A DNA stretch of 60,000 nucleotides from Owenia fusiformis (taxonomy: Eukaryota > Annelida > Polychaeta > Sabellida > Oweniidae): assembly GCA_903813345.2 (NCBI GenBank), contig CAIIXF020000001.1:15955915-16015914 (forward strand). The letters are read 5' to 3'. The translations under genes and the position numbers were made by a program. Below are positions 48,475 to 60,000 of the stretch, in pieces. The notes beneath the pieces are model-generated. The model was not told the DNA's origin and ran no database searches. It saw only the letters and a program-made list of their open reading frames with translations. The first letter of the stretch is position 1. Each line of letters begins with the position of its first letter.

Positions 48475-48852
48475 ATTTTGGTAAAAAACTGATATACCTG
48501 CACATGTTATTTTCTGGTACAAAATTAAGTATGAAGGCATGTGTGTATTTCCTTGCTTTTTTCAGGAAAGTTTCATTACACTGTCTACTTTTAGTAAACC
48601 TGGGAACAGGTCAATGGTAGCTCCTGTGTTGTCAGAAAACTTTAAAAGAAAATTTGGAAAAATAGAAAGTGTGAAATATCAGAATTTCCTGGAGTTCCCA
48701 TTGAACTCCTACCATGCAGACACTTTAAAAGAAGACAATGTAATGATACTTTCCTGAAAAAAGCAAGGAAATTGACACATGCCTTCATACTTTATTTTGT
48801 ACCAGAAAATAATATGTGCAGGTATCAGGGTATAGCAATTTTTTACCAAAAT
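48475..48852. repeat. Snapback element with ~110-bp arms
   Basis: Left arm 48475-48580 and right arm 48738-48852 are inverted copies (ATTTTGGTAAAAAA, TATTTTCTGGTACAAAAT, TTGCTTTTTTCAGGAAAG). The 155-base middle is unique, with an open plus-strand frame spanning 48539-48757 of unknown meaning. It might be a captured host fragment. Confidence 0.85.
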
Positions 48853-49420
48853 AAGATAATTTCTGAGTAGACAATTGCAAATTGTTTTACTTTCTGCATG
48901 TTTGGTGTTAAGGTTACTTTGTGAGAATTACAGAATTACAGAATTACAGATATAGAGCATCAACATATTTTTGACAACTCATTTTTGACCCCTGTGTTAT
49001 TTCAGTGGGAGGTTTATATTTAGAAATGATTTTGACTTTTGAGATTCATAACTTTGTAAAACCTGGAGAAACAAATCAATTTTTTGTTGTGGCCAAGTTA
49101 GCAAATTCAATTGTCTATTTAAATTTTATTTTTGAGAGCAATTATATGGATGGATATTTTCTCATATGACTTTTGGCTTGGCAACCCAACCCCTTCCAAT
49201 TGGTTTACATTGGTCCTGCCATTTTTATTAAATTCCTCAAATTTGACATCAATTTTTGACTTATTGAAACGGAGATTGAATTGAAAATTTTCTGAAATAT
49301 AGAGAATAGAGTCAAGGTACATTTCCATTTACATTATCAGTTTTTCTTTCGTTTCAGGCTTTGAAAATAAGAGTACAAACAGACATGGGGTTTAACATGT
49401 AAACCTATGAGGAAAAAGAC

Positions 49421-51149
49421 CAGTCCTTAACTTTTTTTTGATTTGATCGCTAATTTGTCTATCAATTTAGTTGCGTTTACATTGTCTCCAAAGGTTACAT
49501 GCAGATAGATACACATTGACGCAGGAAAACTTTACAATGTGCGTCATGGCATTTGGTTATAACACCTTTAAATTGAATAAATCATGAAGATTGGGAGTAA
49601 TGGTGTTAGAACTGTTTTCGTAACACTGGTTTAAAATATGGTGGGTGCATATTTTAGCTATTTAGGACAATTGTGCGATAATTAGGACCATTTCCCCTAC
49701 CCATGCGGTGATAGGACCATTTCTCTTAATGTAGACTCATAACATACACTTTCAAATTTAGAGGAAAAAGTATTTACATAAGAAAAAATTAAATATGACC
49801 AATTATTAACTCTTGCTTTACCACCTACTCCCCCCTAGAAATAAACCCACATTTGTATTGAACTCAATAAACTAATGAATATCATCTCTAATTCAGAAAT
49901 AACTCAAATGACAAATCAAAGCCAAATCTGAAATCATCAGTCAAGTCACTTGTTCCATTTGAGGAAAAATGGTGAAACATTCACATTTCATCTCTCTGTT
50001 TTCTCTGAATTTCATTTAAAATTATTTGAGCATTTATAAAATATGAACATTATTTCAATAATATACATGTACTTACATATCAATCTGCCAAAAGAAAGAT
50101 CTACAAGTATTCAAATCAATTGCCTAGGACACTTTTCCAACAAAGATTTTCTGTCAAGGCTGTGTGTCAGTCTGTCAGTGTGTGAGCCTAGATGTCTTCT
50201 GATGAATTATGAATTATGACTCATCAAACAAACAGGGTCAAAGCCAGGTCAATGTAAACAAATCTTCTTGTGTCATGGCAACCAACCATATGACAAGCAG
50301 AGAAAGTTCAAGATAGAGAATTCTTAGAATCTGATGTCATCAAACAAACATATAAACAAACATGTGTCATGGCAACCAAGGTCAAAATATTTAGCAGACA
50401 GCACATAAAAATGGAAGAAGCAAAAGATCAACTGGCTGATGTAATTTGGAACAAATTTGTTGCAGAATTCTGGGTATGTTTTCATGATTGTTTTTGATTT
50501 CAAACAAGTAATAAGCCTGTGTAGAAGTAGAAAATATTTAAAATAATGTAATTTGTAAATCAATCCTCAATCATGCCAATTTAATATCAAAGCTGAAAAT
50601 AAATTCATGACTGTCTTTGGAGCACAAAATTACAAAATTAAGTCTCCGTCTCTCAGTAATACAGTATGAAGATTAGGATAGCCTAACACAAATTTCATTT
50701 TGAATTCATATGACAAGGATAGGAACAGACATTTTGTGACTAGATCTAAGTTATAGGCCTACATTGTACATATTGCTGAAAATTAGTTTGTCATTTTCAG
50801 AATGTTGGAAAAGCAGAAAGGTGCCAACACTACAGACACAACAGATGTATTGCAATTTAGGCAGTTGCTGAAAATGTACTTACCCCTTGGCTCCCTACAC
50901 CATATGACTCTGCAGATCTGGGCCTAAACTGTTCCGTTCCATCATCATGTTGTTCTTTGTGACTGTAGCGACTATAGGCAATAGGCTAGTACACCCTCTT
51001 CACATGGATGGACCGATATTGGTGTTTACATTCTGAGGACCATGGTAAATGGTAATACCAACATAAACAAAGGAAACTTTTGCTGTGCTGCACACTGGCT
51101 ACACAGTGCATGTATATGTACAATGTGCATACCAATTATTGTACTATGT
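49421..51149. other. Spacer, nothing firm recognised
   Basis: Two diverged copies of a CATCAAACAAACA...TGTCATGGCAACCAA segment lie at about 50222-50285 and 50337-50380. A minus-strand GTAAGT donor near 50883 follows a 15-codon ATG frame; it is not accepted as an exon. Confidence 0.4.
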
Positions 51150-52088
51150 ACAGTCAATTACATTGATTACATCTACCATTTGATGTCCTGACTCCACAGC
51201 ATCTAATTCAATCAATTTGGAAATCACTTGGAAAGGGACTTTATATGAATAAGCCTAAAATTCCTCCTGTGACTATGAGCTAAGGATGGCTACTACATGA
51301 TATGGATGGTTACATCTGGATTACAACTTCAAGTAAAATGTTGTCGTAAAGGCTCTGCAAATCTACAGATCTATGGATCCTTCAAGTCAACAGAGAATTG
51401 AAATTACATTTGAAGCTCCATAACACAGTGCTACTGACAATACATTAAAGTCAAAACCAACTTTAGCAAAATAAATTAATTGACGAAAAATTTAAACACC
51501 ATTATAATTTTCTATACTAACTTCAAAAGAATACATATACAGTGATATATTGATTAAATCAAATGAATATAAAGTGAACTGTTATAAATAAATACAAAAT
51601 TTCTTTGTTATTTACTGCTGTACTGGTGTACAAAATCTATCAGAGCATTGAAATAATGACCAATACTGGTAAAAATATATAACAAATTTGTGAGCGTGTA
51701 AACTTGAAGTGAACAAATTTACTCTTTATCTTTTGCAAAGCATAAGGACAGATCTTCTATATATGCCGACTAAAGAACAGATCTACTCCTATGCCGGGCA
51801 TAAGAACAGATCTACTCTTATGCCGGGCATAAGACCAGATCTAATCTTATGCCGGGCATAAGAACAGATCTTCTCTTATGCCCGGCATAAGAACAGATCT
51901 TCTCTTATGCCGGGCATAAGAACAGATCTTCTCTTATGCCGGGCATAAGAACAGATCTTCTCTTATGCCCGGCATAAGAACAGATCTACTCTTATGCCCG
52001 GCATAAGAATTGAACCTAATTTGCCCAAACCTCATGTTTGCTGAAGTCCGAGTATTTGTAGGATTCCGAGTTCAAATGTCGGGGTGTT
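51150..52088. repeat. Right inverted arm of the 20.5-kb block
   Basis: Mirror of 31599-32550: GAGCTAAGGATGGCTACTAC at about 51278, CAAAATCTATCAGAGCATTG at about 51630, the 29-bp array, then the unique outer segment ending GTCGGGGTGTT. Several substitutions and small gaps separate the arms; the outer 80 bases are nearly identical. Confidence 0.88.
51749..52009. repeat. 29-bp palindromic array, right copy
   Basis: Nine 29-base units in the inverted orientation (CAGATCTACTCTTATGCC, GGGCATAAGAA), the first degenerate like the last unit of the left array. The G/C centre variants again occur as runs. Confidence 0.95.
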
Positions 52089-52092
52089 AATG

Positions 52093-53866
52093 ATTCTGAA
52101 AGAATTTTTGGCCAGGCCAAACATCGAATTAGAACAACACCAATCTATTTGCAGAAAACTTTCTTAAAGGGATGAGAAGTCTGACTTGTTTATCTCAGAT
52201 GGTTATCAGTTATGTTAAGAGCAATGGTCAATGAACAGTTACCATGTTTACACTCCTGAAAAGGGTACTGAGGAGACTGGGGGCGTAAAAAGGCTACAGA
52301 CCTATCGGTGAAACAATTAAACGACAATAACATTCTAAACCAAACAAATAGTAATGATATAATAAATAGAGGCATGCAGCGATCTCGTTCAGGAAACATT
52401 CCAGTTCTATAAAGAGAGAATGCAACCAGGCACTGTTTTATAATGCAAAAAGCCTATTAGAATGTCTGGGAGGAATAGATCAAAAGTACAGTTAGCTAAT
52501 GAATGCAAATCAGATTGTTTTCCCAAGCATTGAACGTGATCAGTAAACAATTTTCTGACAATAGTATAATAGTTACGCCCGAGTCACATTTGCTCCGATT
52601 CATCAATATACAATAATCCTTGACTGTTTTACTTCACAACCATTTCTGGGAACACTGATAATGCATGTTTGTTAAAATATTATGCCCCAAATCTATAAAA
52701 AATGTCTTTGGTTAGTTAGATGAGGGGAGGCCATGTAATGCAACAGTAAAGAAGCTAACTATATCCCATTGTCTCCTGAAGGAGTAGTCTCTATCTCCTT
52801 ACCTAGATAAGGCTCTCCCTTCCACCTTAATGACATCCCCTGTGTATATCTCATGTACATTGTAAACACATGTACATACATGTGAGCTTGCATTCCCAAA
52901 ATGTATACAATACATAATACCATACTGAACCCTGCCTTTCTTTCACAAAGACACTGTCAAAATAAATAAATAAAAAATATCCAAGGCCTACCTCTCTTCC
53001 TATTACCATGATGCTGTTTTATCTAATGTAATAGTAGTTCATCAACTCACTCTTTTATTTAAAATGTGATCAAACGTTCAACATCTCAAATCGAACATCA
53101 TTGGCTTCTGTTATGTGATGATCAAAGTTAATAATGTCTGGCTTATTTTAATAAAATAGTATCGAAGCCAAATATATGTAACAGCAAAATGATGCATGCA
53201 GGGTGTAGGGGCAACCTTGAAAGATTTCTTGATCTTTGAATTAATTTTATTTTTAATTTTGGATTAAAAAGACATCAATTCTGTTAATTTGAATCAGGGA
53301 TAATTAGTCCTTTTCAATGTGTGATACTTTAGATTAGCTGATTTTTAGACTATACATTGAAAAACATTGAAAAAGTCAAAATGATATCAACTTCAGCTGA
53401 CTTAATCTTTCCAAAATGAAGTGGGTGAGGTTTGTTTCTCTACAGAGTTTGTTTAATACAATTTTAATTTTTTGTTGACTCCATGCATACCCAGATCCTT
53501 AGACAAACGAAAACATTTCTAATTTGAATTAATTGCAGGACTGGATATTATTTGTGAAATGCCAAGTGTGAGACTTCTATTAACTTCGCAACAGTTTGGC
53601 TGGTTTGGCAGGTAATTTAAAGCCTTGCTGGAGGTGACATTGGTTCCTGACTGATACTTGGGGAGATGTTTATGTTATGCTCCCAAGAGCATATTTTACT
53701 TGATTGTGTGGTTTGTATGCAGTACATGTTACCTTATGTTATTCAGCTGGAAATTAATAAGTCTCATTGGCCAAGTGTGAAAAAACAAGCATTAAGTTAA
53801 TTTACTTATTTCATTAAAGATATCGAGATTTCAAGAGATAATTGGTAAATGTGGCATATACAATAA
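52093..53866. other. Intron, nothing recognised
   Basis: AT-rich. An ACGCCCGAGTCACATTTGC fragment at 52575 recalls the end of the MITE at 3431. No exon-like frame. Confidence 0.4.
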
Positions 53867-53993
53867 CAAGGCAATAACATGCAAAATGCCACAACCTGCC
53901 ATTTGTTACAAATGCAGAACACCAAACTCCAAAATCTAACTGCTGCCACAAAAAGTGGGAGACAATAACAACTTGTGGTTTTGACATAAAAAC
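53867..53993 (+). repeat. Dispersed ~125-bp repeat, copy 5
   Basis: Contains GGCAATAACATGCAAAATGC, CTGCCATTTGTTACAAATGC, AGTGGGAGACAATAACAA and GGTTTTGACATAA. Same orientation as the other four copies. Confidence 0.8.
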
Positions 53994-56900
53994 CATACTC
54001 AAGGATATCATAGCATAATCAAATCACATCCTCAATAGAAAGTCGTTAAAGCCAAAAAGCCCATCAACCTAGGAAGTACTGGTCAAACGAGCAAAGTTCA
54101 AAAAGTTCCAGAATCAATTATCAAAGAACATGAATATCATCAAGTACTTTGATTAATCAAGAATAGATTGATTTCCATATTCAGACATTGTTTAGTTAAA
54201 CTGAGAGTATCAAACAAGAGGATTGTGGATCAACTCTACCGTATGCACAATCAGGAAAATTGGAAATCAGATACTTTAATTCCTACTTCTTGATCCCCTG
54301 TTATAAAAGTTATTAATTTTGGAGACGTCAGCATGAATTATGGACATATTTCAAACTACTGTAATGCTTTAGATCTTGAATCCAGCAATAGTTATCCAAC
54401 AAATATATCATTTGAAATTCCAAGTCTGTGTGATTGTCATTTCATAACAAAATTGCTCGATAAAATTCCGATAGATCCTTGCCAAATAAATCATGATGTC
54501 TATATGGAATCTTTGAAGCAATCTAAATCTTTATTCATTGTGCTTTATACCTCCTCGCTTGAAGTTGGAAAAATAACATTTATCTCATCTGAATGGGTTT
54601 ATTAAGGATCTGAGATTGGGTAATTTGAGCCCATTACTCTAAGGAAGGATAAATATCATTCGTGGGTCAGTTTCTAACTTAATTCGCTCCAGATTAATAT
54701 GATTTTATATACACATATTGTTTGACACTGTCCAGTGTTTGAACGCAAATGTTTCTGAAGTAAAGAAGTAACATATGGGCAAAATCTGGTGATATTCTAT
54801 TTAAATTCTGGTAAAGTTTTTTAATATAAGGTGAAAAACAAAATCAAACAAAATATCATTTTATGACATTATCATTAATGCATAATTATCAAAAAATGCA
54901 TTCAAAGCTATATTTTCAATACATAATTCTCTGAATAGGAAATACAGTCTAAAATGAAAAAAATACATCAATTAATAAAATCTGAGGAAAACATAAAAAG
55001 TTTGCAATTTCCTTTTAGACAGGAGACAATTCCGACAGAAATGAGTCATGGGTTATTCCAATGTTTTCACCCTCTACTTGAAGTTGTTAGCAGCCTGGCA
55101 AGTGTTGGCGAAGCATGAATGAATGCAATCCATGTGGAAAATACAAGGGCATTCCATATTCAAGAACCCTAGAGATAATGGAATCTAAAGCCACTGGAGC
55201 TAAAGTGATATTCTCTGTGTCCTCAATAAAAGACTTTTACCCTATGGTCATCATGTAATTCACTAACCCCTTACTTGGACAAAATGTTTAAACCAATCAG
55301 AAAGCAACGAAGAGCGAGACTAATAATATGTCTGCAAATACCCTGTAAGGAGAACCATCTTTGAGGAATGACCTGATTGGCAATTTTAGATGTTTATCAG
55401 TAGTGAAAGAATGTGAGACAAATACCATTACTCGAGCAAAAGGGTAAAAAAGACACCTAGCTAAGGCTCCAAACTATATAACACGTTACTTTCTACTAAT
55501 GTTTATGTAATTAATAGATAATCAATTACCAGGCATTAGTAGCAGACAACAGGCAATAACAACCCTATATGAACGAGTTGATTTTTTGAACCATCCATAT
55601 TTTTATTGCACTAGGTCTACATACTCATATCTAATGCAACTAATGGTTTAACAAAGGTTTATAGGGAAATCAACCTTTTCCATTCAAATGAATTTGGACA
55701 ATGAATAGATTATTTGGCCCACCTTGTACAGCATCATATACCTTTATATTTAGAAATTAAAGTACATTTTTATCATTTAGATGTGATACATCTTCATCTC
55801 TATCTAATACTGCATATGCTCATTAATGCACAGTGTGCATTACATCATAGGGCTCATTGGAATCCTGTGATTATTTTTATCAACCTTAGAACCTTTAAGA
55901 GGCTGGAGCAAGTAAATTCTGTGTTAAGTAGTATTTTGATGATAAATCACACATTTTTGTCAATGTAGATGGCATACGCTAGCATTGCATTCTCTGAAAG
56001 TAGTCTCTGCACCCAATGGGGAATATTCAGAATAAACTTACTAATATATTGGAACAAGGAAGAGAAGGGCAGGTGTCTCATCCTATGTCCAATGTGGAAA
56101 TCGAACCTGGGAATACAATCCTAATGTAGCACCAATGTTAGGTCCTAATCAATATGTATTTTTTTTAATAGGAATGGAGGATATGTTAACAGTTCATTTA
56201 TTTATCCTAAGTTCATTTGTAACTTGGACAACACAATCCATGAGAAGTAGTAATACTGTACCTCTAGTGAACAGTGCATCCAAAGTGCATATATTGACCC
56301 GAATAACAAAGGCCTTTGATTGCAGAAGTGGTAAAGGGATCTTCAGTTACCAATAAATTATCTCCGCATCATGGAAAATAGTGCAATTGTTTTATTTTAT
56401 ATTTATGGGATACGTTATGAATAATTTAATTCAATGCAATGTAGGTTTTGTCCTCTCACGTAACATAAGAAGATGACCATTTGTCTTGCTCTCGTTGGCT
56501 CGCTGTATTGAATAAGATTTGTATCAAAGTAAATGCTGCAAAGGATTTCTGCCCCGCTACAATTGATTTTTATAGTTACGGCAAGTGTGGTATTGTTCAA
56601 TACAGAGCTCTCTTATTATAAAGAGAATTACTGATGGCTGATATATCGGATGTGAAGGAAGAAACTATTCAAAGGATTTCAAGGAACTTGTACTTGGAAC
56701 CATGTTTACATAAGACTCCAGAGATAACTGAACATTCTCCTATGTTTCATATCATAACCAAATGCTCCTGTATTTCATCAGCCGAGACCTCACGGAAGTG
56801 TGAATACTCTTGAACAGGTTACCATTCATCAAATTACATTATCAAATACTTTTAGGTTTTTAACTAAATGCTTCTTGTCCGACAGTTACGATCTTGACTA

Positions 56901-57549
56901 CAAGAACCTATTTATCAACCCATGAGGAAGTTATGAGCACATATCAAGTCTAAGAGATAACCCGAGATAAAACCTATAATCCAAAAAAGAATGTTGATTC
57001 AAAAAACAGAAAATATCCATTAAATGGTAAATAAATATCCTAGTTTGCCCTAAGCCTAATATGTAATTGAAAAGACAGTTAGCGAGTGGTCAGTATTGTT
57101 AAGATAACCATGAGTTCTTTACTAGTGGTGCTCTTCTCTATTTCGTCCAAGAAGCTTGAAATGCCTGAGATGTTTGAAACTGATCTTAGCCTAGTACAAC
57201 AAACACCTGATTTGGAACACATATCCACACCTGAATGATAGGTTGATATAATCACCTGACTTCATTTTTTCAATATATGAGCCAGGCCACAGGAAAAGGG
57301 GTCTTATCACAGATTTTTCAATATTTTGTTTTTTGTTTATCTTAAAAAGCACAAAAAGACCTTTCAAATGAGCCATGACTTATTTAATTTAGCACATTTT
57401 CCTCTTAATCTTGGGCACATTTTTGGCTCTGTAGCACAATTCTAATTTTTGTGATAAGACCGGTTTTCCTATGGCAAGGCTCATATGTACTTGTAGCTAA
57501 GCTTTGGCTGTAAGACTTAATTGGAAATACTGAAAACATTTCTACTCAC
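53994..57549. other. Intron, no gene seen
   Basis: Several plus-strand frames of 60-90 codons (for example 54333-54605 and 55714-55968) have no family resemblance and no splice support. A GGCCCACC(T/C)TGTA word at 55709 resembles the mariner end at 30743 but has no partner. Confidence 0.4.
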
Positions 57550-57626
57550 GGATGAAGGTGTCTTAGCCACTGTCTTTGGTTTCTGGGCTGGTTTGGGTTT
57601 GGCAAAAGGATCTGAGCCTTCTTTAG
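57550..57626 (-). CDS. Small coding exon, probably upstream PLEKHG5
   Basis: A 77-base exon with an excellent acceptor (TTCTTGCAG at 57627) and donor GTGAGT at 57549. It opens with two bases of a split codon and then reads KEGSDPFAKPKPAQKPKT, VAKTPSS, ending in phase 0. That matches the phase-0 start of the exon at 22901, the next credible minus-strand exon, across an intron of about 34.6 kb. The Lys/Pro-rich sequence is not diagnostic. It could belong to another minus-strand gene nested upstream; assignment rests on strand and phase. Confidence 0.5.
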
Positions 57627-60000
57627 CTGCAAGAACAAACAAAACACATTTAATCAATCCACGATGAACAAATCTTAATTAATTCAAACATATTCATGGT
57701 AAATGTGGAGAGACATTCATATCACTGTGAACAGAGTAGGATATGTGCCCTTTTACCATGACATCTTCCATGGTATTGTCCTAATAATGCTATGTCAAGT
57801 CTAGTGATGAAGCGGGCATTGCCCTTTCATTCACAACTGGAAAAAATTCTAACAAATTAAATTCTTTGAATTATTTGCGATGTTAGGATGATTTCACTGT
57901 GGTATGAGGCCTGTTATGTTGGATTGCATTAGATATACTGATTTAGCAGCTTCTCTTAGCAATGCCTGAGAAAGAAGGGATGACACAGTTTAGCATTTTG
58001 GTACAAATATATTACTTTATATAAAAATACTCATAATTACTCTATGGTCATTCATGGCACCACAAAGCAGTGGGAACTCTTGTTATAGCCACCATCTATT
58101 GCAATGGTCAGTATCTTGTTAGCGGCAAATGTACCAATTGTTATGACAGAATGTCTTGTTAGACCTTGTTGTAGACCATATATAATATGATTATGATATG
58201 TGTCATAAATGTCAAATCTGATTATATATCCAAATTAGATCACTGATGAAATATGTAATTAAACATCAAAACACATTAGGACTCGTGTTATTACTGAGGT
58301 CAAGAAAATATTACTTGATGTTGAATGATACACAAAATGTGGGAAAATGTGTAATGATCATGATTTCCCCAGCTTTGAAGCAAGTGGGTACTGCACCTGC
58401 TTGAGATTTTAAAAACAGGCTACCCATTGAAGAATCTATTTGCACCCACTTGAAAATGAAAAAATCATGAAAAATTAGCCTAGTTTGACCTTTGGTCTAA
58501 AATGTGAAAATAAGAATTTTGCACTCACTTGAGAACGACATTCTGGAGAGAACACATTTAACATAGAAGATAAAGTTATATTCACAATCTAACTGTCAAT
58601 ATGTGCTTGATAGTAATAGTGGGTGTTCTTTCCATCATGCATTTGTTTCAGTGAAGCTGCTTTATAAGATAACAAATTGAATTTAATTACAAATCCATCA
58701 AGTTTTGAGCAATTAGTTAAAGTTTGCGGATTATATGGGAGTTGGAGATCCATTGACATTTAAAGTAATGAAACGACTCCAGAATTGCATAAAAATTCTT
58801 CATGGCACTGCTGTTTTATTAAAATAATACACGTAGAATTTGTTATGAACAAGATCGCGGCTATAAATGCTAGGATTTAATGTAAGTGATAACAATATAT
58901 ATCTCAGAAAAGACCGATATTTCAACCAAATAGACCAAGATTACATCGAGTGGAATGGATTCAATATGGTTTCAATTATCCCATATGAGTTATAGTTTTA
59001 GTTTATGATATATGAATACTGAGTAGTTTAGAGATTATGAACGTATGACAACATTAGAAAAAACTTCCGTACTTACTCATATGCATGATCAAAAAAATAC
59101 AAAGATAAAATTATACGCTCTTTATCAGATCCAAATCTTGAAAACAGGTTTTGGAAGATTTGACTGAAAGCAACCATTCTTAGGACACAAATGATGCAAC
59201 CTTGGAAAAAATGGTCCGAAGACAGAAAGGTATATTGGCGAGGCCCTTCAAAGGGTAATCAAATCCTCTAAAGCACCCATGAGGCACAAATGTAACCCAT
59301 TACATAAATAGTCAAAGCAGGATTTATATTGCAGATAACATAATTAAAGGATGACTTTCCAGATTAAATAAGATTGAATAGAATCCACCAATAATAATAC
59401 GAAGTGCATATTGTATTCAATTGGTTAAAACTGAAAAAAACTCATAAATCTTTCGAACCATTCAGTTTAATTAACCCTTTAGTGCTGCAAAAAAAGATAC
59501 GTAAAAAGTCAACCAGCACTATCAAACACATATATTCTTTCTACCCTATCTATCCTTCCCACATCTGATTTACGAAGGATCAGAACTAACTAAACTGAGA
59601 CAATTGATCGTGATATGAAAATTTCAATGTGTAAGTTTCAATTACTGTGAGGCAATTAGTGCCAAGTTAAACATTGCAGATGAATATTTAATCTAATATT
59701 GGCACTCAATGCTCTTATGCTATTCTATTCAATCTTTCTGTGTCAGAATTACCCCTCTTTTCAACAAAAAATCAATCTAAGATTATTTAATTTGGGATGG
59801 ATTATTGGGAGCGTGAATTCTAGTAGTACAGAAAGACCTGTAAAATGGAACATTAAAATGAACGCCTTCTTCATTAAGCTAAATACCAATTAATCCTAGC
59901 CTTTGATAATTTAATCTTTACTTTGATATCCTTTTAAGGTTGAATTCATTATATTTCTTAAGATATTTCCCCCTTTCTATCCCTAAGGGATTTTACAGGT
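57627..60000. other. Intron or upstream sequence, nothing recognised
   Basis: AT-rich; a short inverted pair of CAAGTGGGT/ACCCACTTG type lies around 58380-58455. No further exon was recognised, so the 5' end of the long isoform is probably beyond the window. Confidence 0.35.

Larger units (their letters stand above)
47076..49420. repeat. Foldback element F2 carrying nested insertions
   Basis: The left arm from about 47076 (CTCATAGGTTTAC, GAAAGAAAAACTGATA, GACTCTATT, GTCAAAAATTGATGTCAAA) is inverted at about 49200-49420. The interior motif CAATTCAATTGTCTATTTAAA and the arm motif TCAATTACAATA(G/T)GTC link it to F1 at 950-1777. At least three younger elements (47294-47557, 47897-48432, 48475-48852) sit inside. 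Confidence 0.82.
31599..52088. mobile_element. 20.5-kb block bounded by ~0.9-kb inverted arms
   Basis: The outermost bases are AACACCCCGAC at 31599 and its complement GTCGGGGTGTT ending at 52088. Directly outside, both sides read AATG (31595-31598 and 52089-52092), a possible 4-base target duplication. Left arm 31599 to about 32550 and right arm about 51150 to 52088 match in inverted orientation over a unique segment, a 29-bp palindromic array, and a further 600 bases. The interior holds a 9.5-kb satellite, hairpins, G-run repeats and nested elements, but no recognisable transposase, integrase or polymerase. Tandem arrays inside long inverted arms are typical of Foldback elements (Drosophila FB, sea-urchin TU). 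That it moved as a unit is inference; two separate inverted insertions or a local rearrangement are alternatives. Confidence 0.6.

Noticed and set aside
50884-50955. Possible minus-strand first exon with ATG and GTAAGT donor
   Set aside because: A TAG closes the frame before the GTAAGT donor; only a weak GTGTAG donor would keep it coding. A non-coding first exon remains possible but is unsupported.
54333-54605. 90-codon plus-strand frame
   Set aside because: AT-rich composition, no recognisable domain, no splice context; expected by chance in a long intron.
1-60000. tRNA, rRNA or other structured RNA genes
   Set aside because: No cloverleaf, rRNA core or snRNA motif was recognised by eye; a covariance-model search would be needed to exclude small ones.

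Overview
This window is animal nuclear DNA. Genes are split by GT-AG introns, no prokaryotic operon structure is present, the base composition is AT-rich, and inverted-repeat (MITE or foldback) elements, mariner debris and satellite arrays are dense. Repeat style and the gene suggest a marine invertebrate (deuterostome or lophotrochozoan), but the species cannot be fixed from the sequence alone.

The only gene I can support is on the minus strand. It is an orthologue of PLEKHG5 (Syx/Tech), a RhoA-directed Dbl-family exchange factor. Nine core exons (14908 down to 5640) read continuously through a linker, a complete DH domain, a PH domain and a long Ser/Thr-rich tail, ending in a conserved C-terminal block with a PDZ-binding motif. 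Upstream lie at least three candidate alternative first coding exons (15288-15503, 17919-17984, 18631-18681). Each has its own ATG behind an in-frame stop, and each ends in phase 0, so each could splice to the same exon at 14908. Two further minus-strand exons (22698-22901 with a GC donor, and 57550-57626) are phase-compatible and are probably N-terminal exons of a longer isoform. The gene would then run out of the window past 60000, with an intron of about 34.6 kb. The Ras-binding-like N-terminal region known in vertebrate PLEKHG5 was not found here.

Layout: 1-5335 is intergenic with three inverted-repeat elements; 5336-15503 is the PLEKHG5 core; 15.5-23 kb is the alternative-start region with a 29-bp minisatellite; 23-31.6 kb is intron with a pogo-like MITE, a dead mariner with about 280-bp terminal repeats, and copies of a roughly 125-bp dispersed repeat. 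Positions 31599-52088 are a 20.5-kb block bounded by two inverted arms of about 0.9 kb, each carrying nine or ten 29-bp units built on a CTTATGCC/GGCATAAG palindrome, and flanked by AATG on both sides. Inside it is a 9.5-kb higher-order satellite (four blocks in an A-B-B-A order, each a 12-bp minisatellite plus several ~475-bp units), twin perfect hairpins, G-run repeats and nested foldback elements. 52-60 kb is quiet intronic sequence with one small exon.

The strongest candidates for something undescribed are the 20.5-kb inverted-arm structure and the satellite it contains. No transposase or replicase reading frame was recognised inside it, so any mobility would be non-autonomous.
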